From: Duodenibacillus sp964509205
GTDB taxonomy: Bacteria > Pseudomonadota > Gammaproteobacteria > Burkholderiales > Burkholderiaceae_F
Length of the DNA stretch: 25,476 bases
NCBI GenBank assembly: GCA_964509205.1
Contig: CAZDVW010000022.1
Location: forward strand, 1-25,476
Reading direction: 5' to 3'
Each line of letters begins with the position of its first letter. Position 1 is the first letter of the stretch. The translations under genes were made by a program, and so were the position numbers. This document shows positions 1-7,124 of this stretch, piece after piece. Below the pieces are notes generated by a model, which was not told the DNA's origin, searched no databases, and was given only the letters and a program-made list of their open reading frames with translations.

Positions 1-1
1 T

Positions 2-583
2 ACGGCTCTCGGTGAATTGCCTGCTCAGACAGGATTAACGCGCACCGGGGCGCATCCGGGCGATGACATTTGGGTTTCCGGAACACTCGGAGCCGCTTGG
101 GCCGCTTTGCATCATCTGAATGGCACTCTGACGCTTCCTGCTGAAGCGTTCCCGGCAGCGATGCGTCGGCTTGAACGCCCAACGGCACGAAATGCTCTGG
201 GGACGGCGCTTCTTTCCGCTGCGAGCGCCTGTGCGGATGTTTCTGACGGTCTTGCTCAAGATTTGGGACATATTCTTACCCGTAGCGGTGTCGCGGCAGA
301 TTTGCGGTTGGAGGCGATCCCTGCTGCTCCTTGTATTGCCTCGTTGTCGATGGAAAATAAAATAAAGGCCGTTCTCTCGGGAGGGGATGACTATGAACTT
401 GTTTTCACAGCTCCGGTTGAAAATCGCGGTTTGATTGAACAGGCAAGCATCAGTGCGCTTACTCCCGTTTGTCGTATCGGACGAGTTCGAGAGAAAGATG
501 CTTCACATGAGCAATTGTCTGTGTTTGACTCAGAGGGAAAAATTCTCCGTCTTCCTGTAGCCGGTTTTGATCATTTTGCGTAG
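2..583 (+). CDS. thiL: Thiamine-monophosphate kinase, C-terminal part (5' end cut by window)
   Basis: ThiL phosphorylates thiamine monophosphate to thiamine diphosphate with ATP, the last step of cofactor synthesis in the cytoplasm. The open frame runs through the left edge of the window, reading TALGE in front of the first possible internal start (TTG at 17), so the gene is truncated by the window and is not a short gene. Visible family features are the R-TGAHPGDDIWVSGTLG segment after the first domain, ADVSDGLAQDLGHI (acidic metal/substrate residues) and GGDDYELVFTAP near the C terminus, all in the order expected for the AIR-synthase-like fold. About 193 codons are present, against about 320 in complete proteins. 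It lies 11 bp upstream of pgpA on the same strand; thiL-pgpA-cinA is a common betaproteobacterial order. Confidence 0.95.
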   Translation, partial: TALGELPAQTGLTRTGAHPGDDIWVSGTLGAAWAALHHLNGTLTLPAEAFPAAMRRLERPTARNALGTALLSAASACADVSDGLAQDLGHILTRSGVAADLRLEAIPAAPCIASLSMENKIKAVLSGGDDYELVFTAPVENRGLIEQASISALTPVCRIGRVREKDASHEQLSVFDSEGKILRLPVAGFDHFA

Positions 584-594
584 GGAAAATCATC

Positions 595-1158
595 ATGAGT
601 TTGAGAGAAAAGTATGCAGCGGATAATCCGGCAAATGCCGTCCGTCCTGATTTGAAATTTGTCTTTTCGTGCCCAGAACATGCGGTGGCTCTTTTCTTCG
701 GAGTCGGCTGTTTGAGACCGGCTCCCGGAACATGGGGGACGTTGGCAGGGGTTCTGACGTGGATTGCGCTTGTGCAGTGGGCACATCTTCCGGTTTCCGG
801 TTTTTTAGCGGCAATTGCCTTCGGTCTTTTAATCGGCGTATGGGCTAGTGAAAAGACAAGTCAGGATTTAGGAGTACATGATGCCGCCTGCATCGTCATC
901 GATGAGGTGATCGGTGTTTGGCTTGTTCTGATGATGTTTCCGCAAAGACCCATGACGTGGATTGCGGCTTTTCTGGCGTTCCGATTCTTTGACATTGTGA
1001 AATTTCCGCCGTCCGATAAGATCGACGAGAAGTTAAAAGGCGGCAAGGGCATTATGGCGGATGACGTTGTGGCAGCGCTTTGGGCGATTGTCGCACTGAC
1101 TATTTTTGATAAAGCTGCCGGTCGATTCGGCTATACATTCCTCGGGCTGCTTTCATGA
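595..1158 (+). CDS. pgpA: Phosphatidylglycerophosphatase A
   Basis: PgpA removes the phosphate from phosphatidylglycerophosphate to give phosphatidylglycerol in the inner membrane. The 187-aa product has the family signatures in order: GVGCLRPAPGTWGTLAG near residue 40, HDAACIVIDEVIGVW around residues 95-110 (the conserved IVxDExxG segment), and GGKGIMADDVVAALWA around residues 145-160 (the GxGIMxDDxxA metal-binding segment). Several hydrophobic stretches fit a small integral membrane enzyme. The start at 595 has only a weak ribosome site (GGGAAAA) after the thiL stop. The 3' end overlaps the next gene by an ATGA, which indicates translational coupling. The usual HDP before the IVxDE motif reads HDA here, a small deviation. 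Confidence 0.93.
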   Translation: MSLREKYAADNPANAVRPDLKFVFSCPEHAVALFFGVGCLRPAPGTWGTLAGVLTWIALVQWAHLPVSGFLAAIAFGLLIGVWASEKTSQDLGVHDAACIVIDEVIGVWLVLMMFPQRPMTWIAAFLAFRFFDIVKFPPSDKIDEKLKGGKGIMADDVVAALWAIVALTIFDKAAGRFGYTFLGLLS

Positions 1159-1649
1159 ATCAGGAGCTCAGGAAACTCGCCGACGAACTTGGAGAAGCTT
1201 GCCGGAAGAAAGGGGCGAAACTGGCTTTGGCTGAAAGTTGCACGGGCGGGCTCATTGCCGCCTGCGTGACGGACATTGCCGGATCGAGCCTTTGGTTTGA
1301 TCGAGGGTTCGTGACATACACGCCCGAGTCAAAGATGGAGATGCTCGGCGTTCAGCCGGAGACGCTGAATCGTTGCGGAGTCGTCAGCGAAGAAGTGGCG
1401 CGTGAGATGGCCACAGGGGCGCTCAGACATTCAAAGGCGACGATTTCTGTGGCTGTCACGGGAGTTGCCGGCCCTGCCGGCGGTACAGAAAAAATTCCCG
1501 TTGGTACGGTTTGTTTTGGTTTTTCCTGTAAAACGCCTCGAGCGATCTGTGCAGAGTCTTCTACACAACATTTTTCCGGGACTCGCCAAGAGGTGAGGCA
1601 AGCAACAGTGAAATTTGCTTTTCAAACGCTTTTGTCGCTTCTTTCGTAG
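1155..1649 (+). CDS. pncC: CinA C-terminal-domain protein, nicotinamide-nucleotide amidase (PncC type)
   Basis: This is a single-domain relative of the CinA C-terminal region, which deamidates nicotinamide mononucleotide to nicotinic acid mononucleotide in pyridine nucleotide recycling. The 164-aa protein has LALAESCTGG near residue 25 (with the conserved Ser and Cys), the GSSLWFDRGFVTYTPESK segment, GVVSEEVAREMA and VAVTGVAGPAGGTEKIPVGTV around residues 98-118. There is no N-terminal molybdopterin-binding-like CinA domain, and none is encoded just upstream. The start overlaps the pgpA stop (ATGA). It is the last gene of the thiL-pgpA-cinA run and is followed 11 bp later by a terminator hairpin. 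Confidence 0.92.
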   Translation: MNQELRKLADELGEACRKKGAKLALAESCTGGLIAACVTDIAGSSLWFDRGFVTYTPESKMEMLGVQPETLNRCGVVSEEVAREMATGALRHSKATISVAVTGVAGPAGGTEKIPVGTVCFGFSCKTPRAICAESSTQHFSGTRQEVRQATVKFAFQTLLSLLS

Positions 1650-1652
1650 ATC

Positions 1653-1683
1653 AAAAAAAAGGGGGCGATGATCGCCCCCTTTG
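1653..1683. terminator. Bidirectional rho-independent terminator
   Basis: A GC-rich perfect inverted repeat (GGGGGCGA at 1661-1668 with TCGCCCCC at 1672-1679) is flanked by an A8 run on the left and T's on the right. It sits between the stop codons of two convergent genes (1649 and 1693). The A run gives a full U-tract to the minus-strand transcript. The right-hand T run is only three bases, so termination in the + direction may be weaker. Confidence 0.88.
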
Positions 1684-1692
1684 TGTACCGGG

Positions 1693-3372
1693 TCAGACAA
1701 AGGACCAAAGTGCGACAAGCACTAATTGACCGGTAAGAATTCTCAAGAATAGTGCCAACGGGTATACCGTGGAATAGGCCACAAGGGCGGCGCTTGTCTC
1801 GCTTTGCATTCCGGCATAAGCAAGAGCGGGGGCATTTGTGGTGGCACCAGCTAATAGTCCCATAATGAGATGAAAATTCATCCGATAGCGCAGGCGTGCC
1901 AAAGCTCCAGTCAGGAGGCAAGGAATAACGGTCACAACGAGACCAAGTGCGACGTAAAGCGGACCGTTTCCATGCAAAAGGGCATTCACGAAGTTTTCTC
2001 CGGCAGACAGTCCGACGCTGGCAAGGAAAAGAGCAATTCCGATCTCACGCAGCATGAGATTGGCCGAATAGGTTGTGTAGGTGACTAACTTGATGCGCGG
2101 TCCGTAAAATCCCAAAAGAATAGCAACGATCAGAGGGCCGCCTGCAAGGCCGAGTTTGAGCGGAACCGGCATGCCGGGGACGGCAAGCGGAATCGATCCC
2201 AAAAGTACGCCGAAGAGGATTCCAAGAAAAATGACAATGATGTTCGGATGATCCAGTTTTTGAACTTGATTGCCGAGCAAACTTGCCAGGCGCGCAATGG
2301 AGCGTTGCGGTCCGACGCAATAAACTTTGTCGCCCAATTGCAGGCGCAATGCCTTATGCGGAAACAGTTGGATTCCGTTGCGATACACGCGCGTGATGTT
2401 GACGCCGTCTAATCGACTCAAGTGAAGGTCGCGAACTCGAGTGCCGTTCACATGTTCTCTCGTGACGCGAATCAGAGAACTCATCACCGGCGAGTGCTTA
2501 TCGCTTGCCAGATCAATGGATGAATCTTCTCGGCCGAAGAAGGCAATCAGGGCCTGCTTGTCGTCAGGTTCGGAGACAACGCGCATCTTGTCTCCGACGT
2601 GAAGAATGCTGTTGCCGGTTGGGCTTGAAATCGTGCCCTCGTGCAAAAGTCGCGAGCAAATGAAGGAACGTCCGACGAGTCGCCGTGTGTCATGAATGGT
2701 GAGCCCGTCGAGTCGTGAATTCTGCAGTTCCAGATGAAAGCAGATAGGGGCTGTATTGGCAGCATTTTCCTCATCTAAAAGTCGCTTTTCTTCCTGTTTC
2801 AAATCAACAGAGAAAAGAAGACGCAAACCGATCAGAGAAACAATCGTAGCAATGACGCCCAGGGGGTAGGCGCAGGCATAAGCGACGGCAATGGATTCTC
2901 CTTGATAGCCCATGACGTCTAAAGCTTCCTGTGTCGCGCCGAGACCCGGAGTGTTTGTGACGGCACCGAAATGAACGCCCAAAATTTGGGGAAGAGTGAT
3001 TGTTCCTTTTAAGAGGAAGAAAAGGACGATCGTTACGGCAATACTGGCGACGACGCTGAAAATCGTCAGCAGGTTCAGGTGAACGCCGTCGTGTTTAAAG
3101 GAATTAAAAAAGGAGGGACCAACCTGCAGACCCATTAAATACACAAAGAAAATCAGACCAAAATCTCGAAGGAAGCCGAGAACGGTCGGATTAATGCGAA
3201 TGCCGAGATAGTTCGACAACAGCGCAACAAAAAGTACGCACGTAACTCCGAGCGAGACTCCCAAAATCTTGATTCGCCCGAGGTATGTACCAAGCGCAAT
3301 AACAAAGCCGTAGACAAATACGATGTGCCCGATTGAGTCGGGGTTCGTAAGAAGTTGATTTAACCAATTCAT
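1693..3372 (-). CDS. AspT/YidE-family transporter with two RCK-C domains
   Basis: The product is a 559-aa inner-membrane protein of the aspartate:alanine exchanger family. It is built as a duplicated membrane half (residues about 10-190 and 375-559) around two soluble TrkA/RCK C-terminal domains (about 205-280 and 293-370). The two halves carry related signatures, GAVTNTPGLGAT at 136-147 and AGATTNAPALAYA near 508-520, which is the internal duplication known for this family. Characterised members exchange aspartate for alanine or transport dicarboxylates; the substrate here cannot be read from sequence. The start at 3372 has GAGGAAG about 10 bp upstream and a candidate promoter further up. 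It is a single-gene unit, ended by the terminator shared with cinA. In a Sutterellaceae-like host, amino-acid or dicarboxylate exchange would suit an asaccharolytic metabolism (inference). Confidence 0.88.
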   Translation of the reverse strand: MNWLNQLLTNPDSIGHIVFVYGFVIALGTYLGRIKILGVSLGVTCVLFVALLSNYLGIRINPTVLGFLRDFGLIFFVYLMGLQVGPSFFNSFKHDGVHLNLLTIFSVVASIAVTIVLFFLLKGTITLPQILGVHFGAVTNTPGLGATQEALDVMGYQGESIAVAYACAYPLGVIATIVSLIGLRLLFSVDLKQEEKRLLDEENAANTAPICFHLELQNSRLDGLTIHDTRRLVGRSFICSRLLHEGTISSPTGNSILHVGDKMRVVSEPDDKQALIAFFGREDSSIDLASDKHSPVMSSLIRVTREHVNGTRVRDLHLSRLDGVNITRVYRNGIQLFPHKALRLQLGDKVYCVGPQRSIARLASLLGNQVQKLDHPNIIVIFLGILFGVLLGSIPLAVPGMPVPLKLGLAGGPLIVAILLGFYGPRIKLVTYTTYSANLMLREIGIALFLASVGLSAGENFVNALLHGNGPLYVALGLVVTVIPCLLTGALARLRYRMNFHLIMGLLAGATTNAPALAYAGMQSETSAALVAYSTVYPLALFLRILTGQLVLVALWSFV

Positions 3373-3431
3373 ACTAGCGATGCTTCCTCATTGCCTGAGG
3401 CACTCTTTTAGTGAATAGAAAAAACGAGCGG

Positions 3432-3461
3432 ATTATCGCAGTTTCACCGTGTCTTTCCCAA
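3432..3461 (-). promoter_or_regulatory. Candidate sigma-70 promoter for the AspT-like gene
   Basis: Read on the minus strand there is TTGGGA (3461-3456), an 18-bp spacer and GATAAT (3437-3432), about 60 bp upstream of the start codon at 3372. The match is 5/6 at -10 and moderate at -35. It is the best promoter-like pair in this gap and is supported only by sequence. Confidence 0.4.
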
Positions 3462-3504
3462 TGAATACTTTGAGACAGTTACAAAAAGAGGATGTTCGAA
3501 ACAC

Positions 3505-3549
3505 AAAAGAGAAAAAGCTCCGGTTCGGCATTGTTGACGAACCGGAGCT
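3505..3549 (-). terminator. Rho-independent terminator of groSL
   Basis: A perfect 12-bp inverted repeat (AGCTCCGGTTCG at 3516-3527 with its complement at 3538-3549, 10-nt loop) lies 21 bp after the groL stop. On the minus strand it is followed by TTTTTCTCTTTTG, a U-rich tail. It therefore terminates groL in the expected direction. Confidence 0.92.
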
Positions 3550-3570
3550 GAAACGGCTAAATGCGGACTG

Positions 3571-5208
3571 TTACATCATGCCGTCCATGCCGCCCATTCC
3601 TCCGGGCATTCCGGCCGGAACAGGTTTGTCTTCAGGCATGTCAGCGACCATGCAATCCGTTGTGAGAATCAAGCCTGCAACACTGGCTGCATTCTGCAAA
3701 GCGGTGCGCGTGACCTTGGCAGGATCAAGAACACCCATCTCAATCATGTCACCGTAAACGCCCGTCTGAGCGTTGTAGCCGTAGTTGCCCTTCTGAGCAC
3801 TCACGGCATTCACAATGACGCTTGCCTCGTTGCCGGCATTGCCTGCAATCTGGCGCATGGGCTCTTCCATGGCGCGCAATACGATCTTAATGCCGGCAGT
3901 CTGCTCGTCGTTGTCGCCCTTGAGATCAGAAATAGCCTGTTTCGTGCGAATCAGTGCGGTTCCGCCTCCGGCGACGACGCCTTCTTCAACGGCCGCGCGC
4001 GTGGCATGCAGAGCATCTTCGACGCGGGTCTTCTTTTCCTTCATCTCGACTTCGGTGGCTGCGCCGACTTTCACGAGGGCCACGCCGCCGGCAAGTTTGG
4101 CAACACGTTCTTGCAACTTCTCGCGGTCATAGTCGCTTGTCGTTGCTTCAATCTGCTGACGGATGCTCTTGACGCGGTTTTCAATAGCGGTCTTCTCGCC
4201 GGCCCCGTCAATGATCGTCGTGTTGTCCTTCGTCACTTCAACGCGCTTGGCAGAGCCGAGCTGTTCGAGCGTTGTCTTGTCCAATGTAAGTCCAAGATCA
4301 GAAGAAATGACCGTGCCGCCTGTAAGGACTGCAATATCTTCAAGCATTGCCTTGCGGCGATCGCCGAATCCGGGAGCCTTAACAGCAACGACCTTCAGAA
4401 TTCCGCGCAACGAATTCACCACGAGCGTGGCAAGCGCTTCTCCGTCAACATCCTCTGCAATGATCAACAAAGGACGGCTTGCTTTGGCAACAAGTTCAAG
4501 AACAGGGAGCAGTTCACGAATGTTGCTGATCTTCTTGTCGTGCAACAAGATAAAGGGCTTATCGAGAACAGCGGTTTGACGCTCCGGTGTGTTGATGAAG
4601 TACGGAGACAGGAAGCCGCGGTCAAACTGCATACCCTCAACGATTTCGAGTTCGTTGTTCAGGCTCTTGCCGTCTTCAATCGTGATGACGCCTTCTTTAC
4701 CGACTTTTTCCATTGCCTGAGCAATGATGTCGCCAATTTCCTTGTCAGAGTTCGCACTGATCGTTCCGACCTGAGCAATTTCCTTATTGGTCGTCACGGG
4801 CTTGCTGATCTTCTTGAGCTCTTTGATTGCAGCGTCGACAGCCTTGTCAATGCCGCGCTTCAAATCCATCGGATTCATTCCGGCGGCAACATACTTCATG
4901 CCTTCTCCGACGATAGCCTGCGCCAGAACGGTCGCGGTCGTCGTGCCGTCGCCTGCATTGTCGTTGGTCTTGGAGGCAACTTCGCGAACCATTTGAGCGC
5001 CCATGTTTTCGAACTTGTCCTTCAGTTCAATTTCCTTGGCAACTGTGACGCCGTCTTTTGTAATAAGCGGACCACCGAAACTGCGCTCCAAAACAACGTT
5101 GCGACCTTTCGGTCCGAGAGTAACCTTTACAGCATCGGCAAGCGTATTGATGCCGCGAACCATCTTTGCGCGGGCATCATCACCGAATAAAACCTTTTTA
5201 GCAGCCAT
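3571..5208 (-). CDS. groL: Chaperonin GroEL (60 kDa)
   Basis: GroEL forms the double-ring chamber that folds client proteins with GroES and ATP in the cytoplasm. The 545-aa product is full length. It starts MAAKKVLFGDDARAKM, carries the ATP-site segments KVTLGPKGRNVVL and DGVTVAKEIELKDKFEN, the AGDGTTTATVLA segment near residues 86-97, a well-conserved apical domain, and ends in the Gly-Met tail GGMGGMDGMM. A GGAG lies 8 bp before the ATG. It follows groS by 29 bp on the same strand and is ended by a strong hairpin. The high conservation keeps the antisense strand open for 394 codons, which I treat as a shadow. Confidence 0.99.
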   Translation of the reverse strand: MAAKKVLFGDDARAKMVRGINTLADAVKVTLGPKGRNVVLERSFGGPLITKDGVTVAKEIELKDKFENMGAQMVREVASKTNDNAGDGTTTATVLAQAIVGEGMKYVAAGMNPMDLKRGIDKAVDAAIKELKKISKPVTTNKEIAQVGTISANSDKEIGDIIAQAMEKVGKEGVITIEDGKSLNNELEIVEGMQFDRGFLSPYFINTPERQTAVLDKPFILLHDKKISNIRELLPVLELVAKASRPLLIIAEDVDGEALATLVVNSLRGILKVVAVKAPGFGDRRKAMLEDIAVLTGGTVISSDLGLTLDKTTLEQLGSAKRVEVTKDNTTIIDGAGEKTAIENRVKSIRQQIEATTSDYDREKLQERVAKLAGGVALVKVGAATEVEMKEKKTRVEDALHATRAAVEEGVVAGGGTALIRTKQAISDLKGDNDEQTAGIKIVLRAMEEPMRQIAGNAGNEASVIVNAVSAQKGNYGYNAQTGVYGDMIEMGVLDPAKVTRTALQNAASVAGLILTTDCMVADMPEDKPVPAGMPGGMGGMDGMM

Positions 5209-5237
5209 TTGAGAATCTCCAAAAAATCGTTACGAAA

Positions 5238-5525
5238 TCAGGCGAGGACGCCCATAATGTCTTCTTCGCGCATAACGAGGAACTCCTCACCGTCAACCTT
5301 GACGGACTGACCGGAGTATTTGCCGAAAAGAACGCGGTCGCCGACTTTGACATCCATGGCGATCAACTTTCCTGCTTCGTCGCGGCGTCCGGGACCGACG
5401 GCGATCACTTCGCCTTGATCGGGTTTCTCAGCCGCATTGTCAGGAATGACGATGCCACTAGCCGTTGTACGCTCGGAATCGAGGCGTTTGATGATCACGC
5501 GGTCATGCAAGGGACGAATTTGCAT
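5238..5525 (-). CDS. groS: Co-chaperonin GroES (10 kDa)
   Basis: GroES caps the GroEL ring. The 95-aa protein begins MQIRPLHDRVIIKRL and contains the mobile-loop segment (SERTTASGIVIPDNAAEKP, residues about 17-35), GEVIAVGPGRRDEAGK and the C-terminal EEDIMGVLA, all typical. The start has a GGAG eight bases upstream. It is the first gene of the groS-groL operon and lies downstream of a sigma-32-like promoter. The gap to the divergent dacB is 147 bp. Confidence 0.99.
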   Translation of the reverse strand: MQIRPLHDRVIIKRLDSERTTASGIVIPDNAAEKPDQGEVIAVGPGRRDEAGKLIAMDVKVGDRVLFGKYSGQSVKVDGEEFLVMREEDIMGVLA

Positions 5526-5617
5526 TTTTGTAACTCCAAATATAGAAAAGTGGAAGACGCAGTTTCTCGCGCCTTTTCCAGAAAGAGAGAACGTTTACTC
5601 TCCTCCGTGTACTCCCT

Positions 5618-5647
5618 ATGTGGGGATGCCACTCACAAAATTCAACC
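5618..5647 (-). promoter_or_regulatory. Sigma-32 (heat-shock) type promoter of groSL
   Basis: On the minus strand GGTTGAAT (5647-5640) is followed after 14 bp by CCCCACAT (5625-5618). This resembles the RpoH pattern CTTGAAA, about 11-16 bp, CCCCATnT, including the C-rich -10 box. It lies about 93 bp upstream of the groS start. No CIRCE element (TTAGCACTC with inverted partner) is visible, so control by RpoH rather than HrcA is the better reading. Confidence 0.72.
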
Positions 5648-5672
5648 CCCGGGCTGTAAACTTTCCATAATC

Positions 5673-7124
5673 ATGAAACCATTGGTTCTAGATTGGAAAA
5701 ATAAATTGAAAAAAACAGTTCTTAATCAACTCATTGCGGGCTTTTTTTGCTTCGGAGCTGTTTTCGGTGCTCAGGCACAGAAACTGCCTGAACCCGTTCA
5801 AATCGCTTTTGAAAAAGTAGGGGTATCGGAAAACGATGTCGGTATTTGGATTGCCAAGGCCGGGCAGACGCAGCCTGTGTTTGCACTGAATGCGGATCGT
5901 CCGATGCAGCCGGCAAGTTCTGTGAAGATTGTGACGACATCAGCCGCCTTGGAGTTGTTAGGTCCTGATTATCGATGGGAAACTCGTTGGTTGTCCTCTG
6001 ACTTTTCTGCAAAATCCGGAGTTGTTCGCGGACTTGTCTACGTCGGAGGTGGAGATCCTCACTATGTGATCGAGCGACTGTGGCTTGCCGCACAACGCCT
6101 TCGGGGACTCGGTGTTCGATCAATTGAAGGCGATATCAGAGTCGACAGACGTTTATTTGATGAGAATGAGCAAGAACAGCAGCCGATGGACGGACAAACC
6201 ATACGTGCTTATAACGTCCGGGCGGATGCAGCGCTGATCAGTCAGCGCTCTGTTTGTCTCGAAATTGTTCCAGACGCAAAAAGCGGCGTGGCCTTTGTGA
6301 CGCCGATTCCTCGCATGACCGGATTCAAAGTGACTTCCAAAGTGCGTTTGGAACAAGGCCCTTGTTCAAATTGGAAAAAACAATTGAAGGCAAAATTCAG
6401 TCCCGATGCCGCTGTGTTTGCAGGGTCTTTCAATGCTTCTTGCGGGAAAAAAATATGGCCGGTTTCGCTTTGGTCTCCGAATGCCTATCTGAAGGGCGTT
6501 TTTTCTGATGTATTGGCGCAGGCAGGAATTCGCTGGAAGGGAAATGTTAAAAATTCTGTTTCAGGAACTCATGGCAGAGAGTTGCTTCTAGAGACTTCCG
6601 ATCCGCTTTCGAGCCTTGTTGTTCTTACCAATAAGTTTTCCAACAATCCGATGGCACGACACCTGTTTCTCAGTCTTTCTTTTGCTGACGAGAAGGGAAA
6701 AGAAGAGCCTGCCTCACTTTCAAGAAGTCGCTCTGTTTTATCGCAATGGCTGCAGAAAAAGGGAGTCAATCCGAAAGAGACGTTTATTGAAAATGGTTCC
6801 GGGTTGTCCAGAAAAACACGCATCAGCGCACAAGGACTCGGACGCGTGATCGCAGGGACTCTAAGCGGGCCTTATGCGGCTGAGTTTGTTTCGAGCCTTC
6901 CGATCTCGGGAGAAGACGGAACAATGAAAAGACGCCCTATTGAGGGATTGGCTCATGTCAAGACAGGCCGACTAGACGGCGTTCGCAGTGCTGCCGGCCT
7001 GGTTCGGGACATCCGTGGCACGGATTGGACAGTCGTTGTTTTTGTAAATTCTCAAACGGCCGGCGAGAGCACGCAGGCGATTGATCAAATCCTAAGTTGG
7101 GTCGGTTCCGGTCGGCTTCGCTGA
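5673..7124 (+). CDS. dacB: D-alanyl-D-alanine carboxypeptidase/endopeptidase, PBP4 type (peptidase S13)
   Basis: PBP4-family enzymes trim D-Ala and cleave D-Ala-mDAP cross-links in periplasmic peptidoglycan. From the ATG at 5673 the product is 483 aa, with a basic N terminus (KNKLKK) and a hydrophobic signal segment (about residues 15-33) ending GAQAQ, a likely signal-peptidase site. The three penicillin-binding motifs are present in order: S82-S-V-K85 (active-site Ser82), S323-N-N325 and K430-T-G432. The long stretch between the first two motifs fits the extra domains of the S13 family. The frame stays open upstream to 5415, but that part overlaps groS and lies before the signal peptide, so I reject it. 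The ribosome site is poor. The 3' end overlaps the convergent dsbD-like gene by 33 bp. Confidence 0.92.
   Translation: MKPLVLDWKNKLKKTVLNQLIAGFFCFGAVFGAQAQKLPEPVQIAFEKVGVSENDVGIWIAKAGQTQPVFALNADRPMQPASSVKIVTTSAALELLGPDYRWETRWLSSDFSAKSGVVRGLVYVGGGDPHYVIERLWLAAQRLRGLGVRSIEGDIRVDRRLFDENEQEQQPMDGQTIRAYNVRADAALISQRSVCLEIVPDAKSGVAFVTPIPRMTGFKVTSKVRLEQGPCSNWKKQLKAKFSPDAAVFAGSFNASCGKKIWPVSLWSPNAYLKGVFSDVLAQAGIRWKGNVKNSVSGTHGRELLLETSDPLSSLVVLTNKFSNNPMARHLFLSLSFADEKGKEEPASLSRSRSVLSQWLQKKGVNPKETFIENGSGLSRKTRISAQGLGRVIAGTLSGPYAAEFVSSLPISGEDGTMKRRPIEGLAHVKTGRLDGVRSAAGLVRDIRGTDWTVVVFVNSQTAGESTQAIDQILSWVGSGRLR

Noticed and set aside
4006..5190. 394-codon open frame on the + strand, antisense to groL
   Set aside because: It is a mirror of the highly biased groL coding sequence, has no recognisable domain and no ribosome site, and overlaps almost the whole chaperonin gene.
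5415..5672. N-terminal extension of dacB
   Set aside because: It overlaps groS on the other strand and would put 86 residues before a clear signal peptide.
5526..5672. CIRCE/HrcA operator upstream of groS
   Set aside because: I found no TTAGCACTC-like arms; the small GAGAG/CTCTC dyad is too short and different in sequence.
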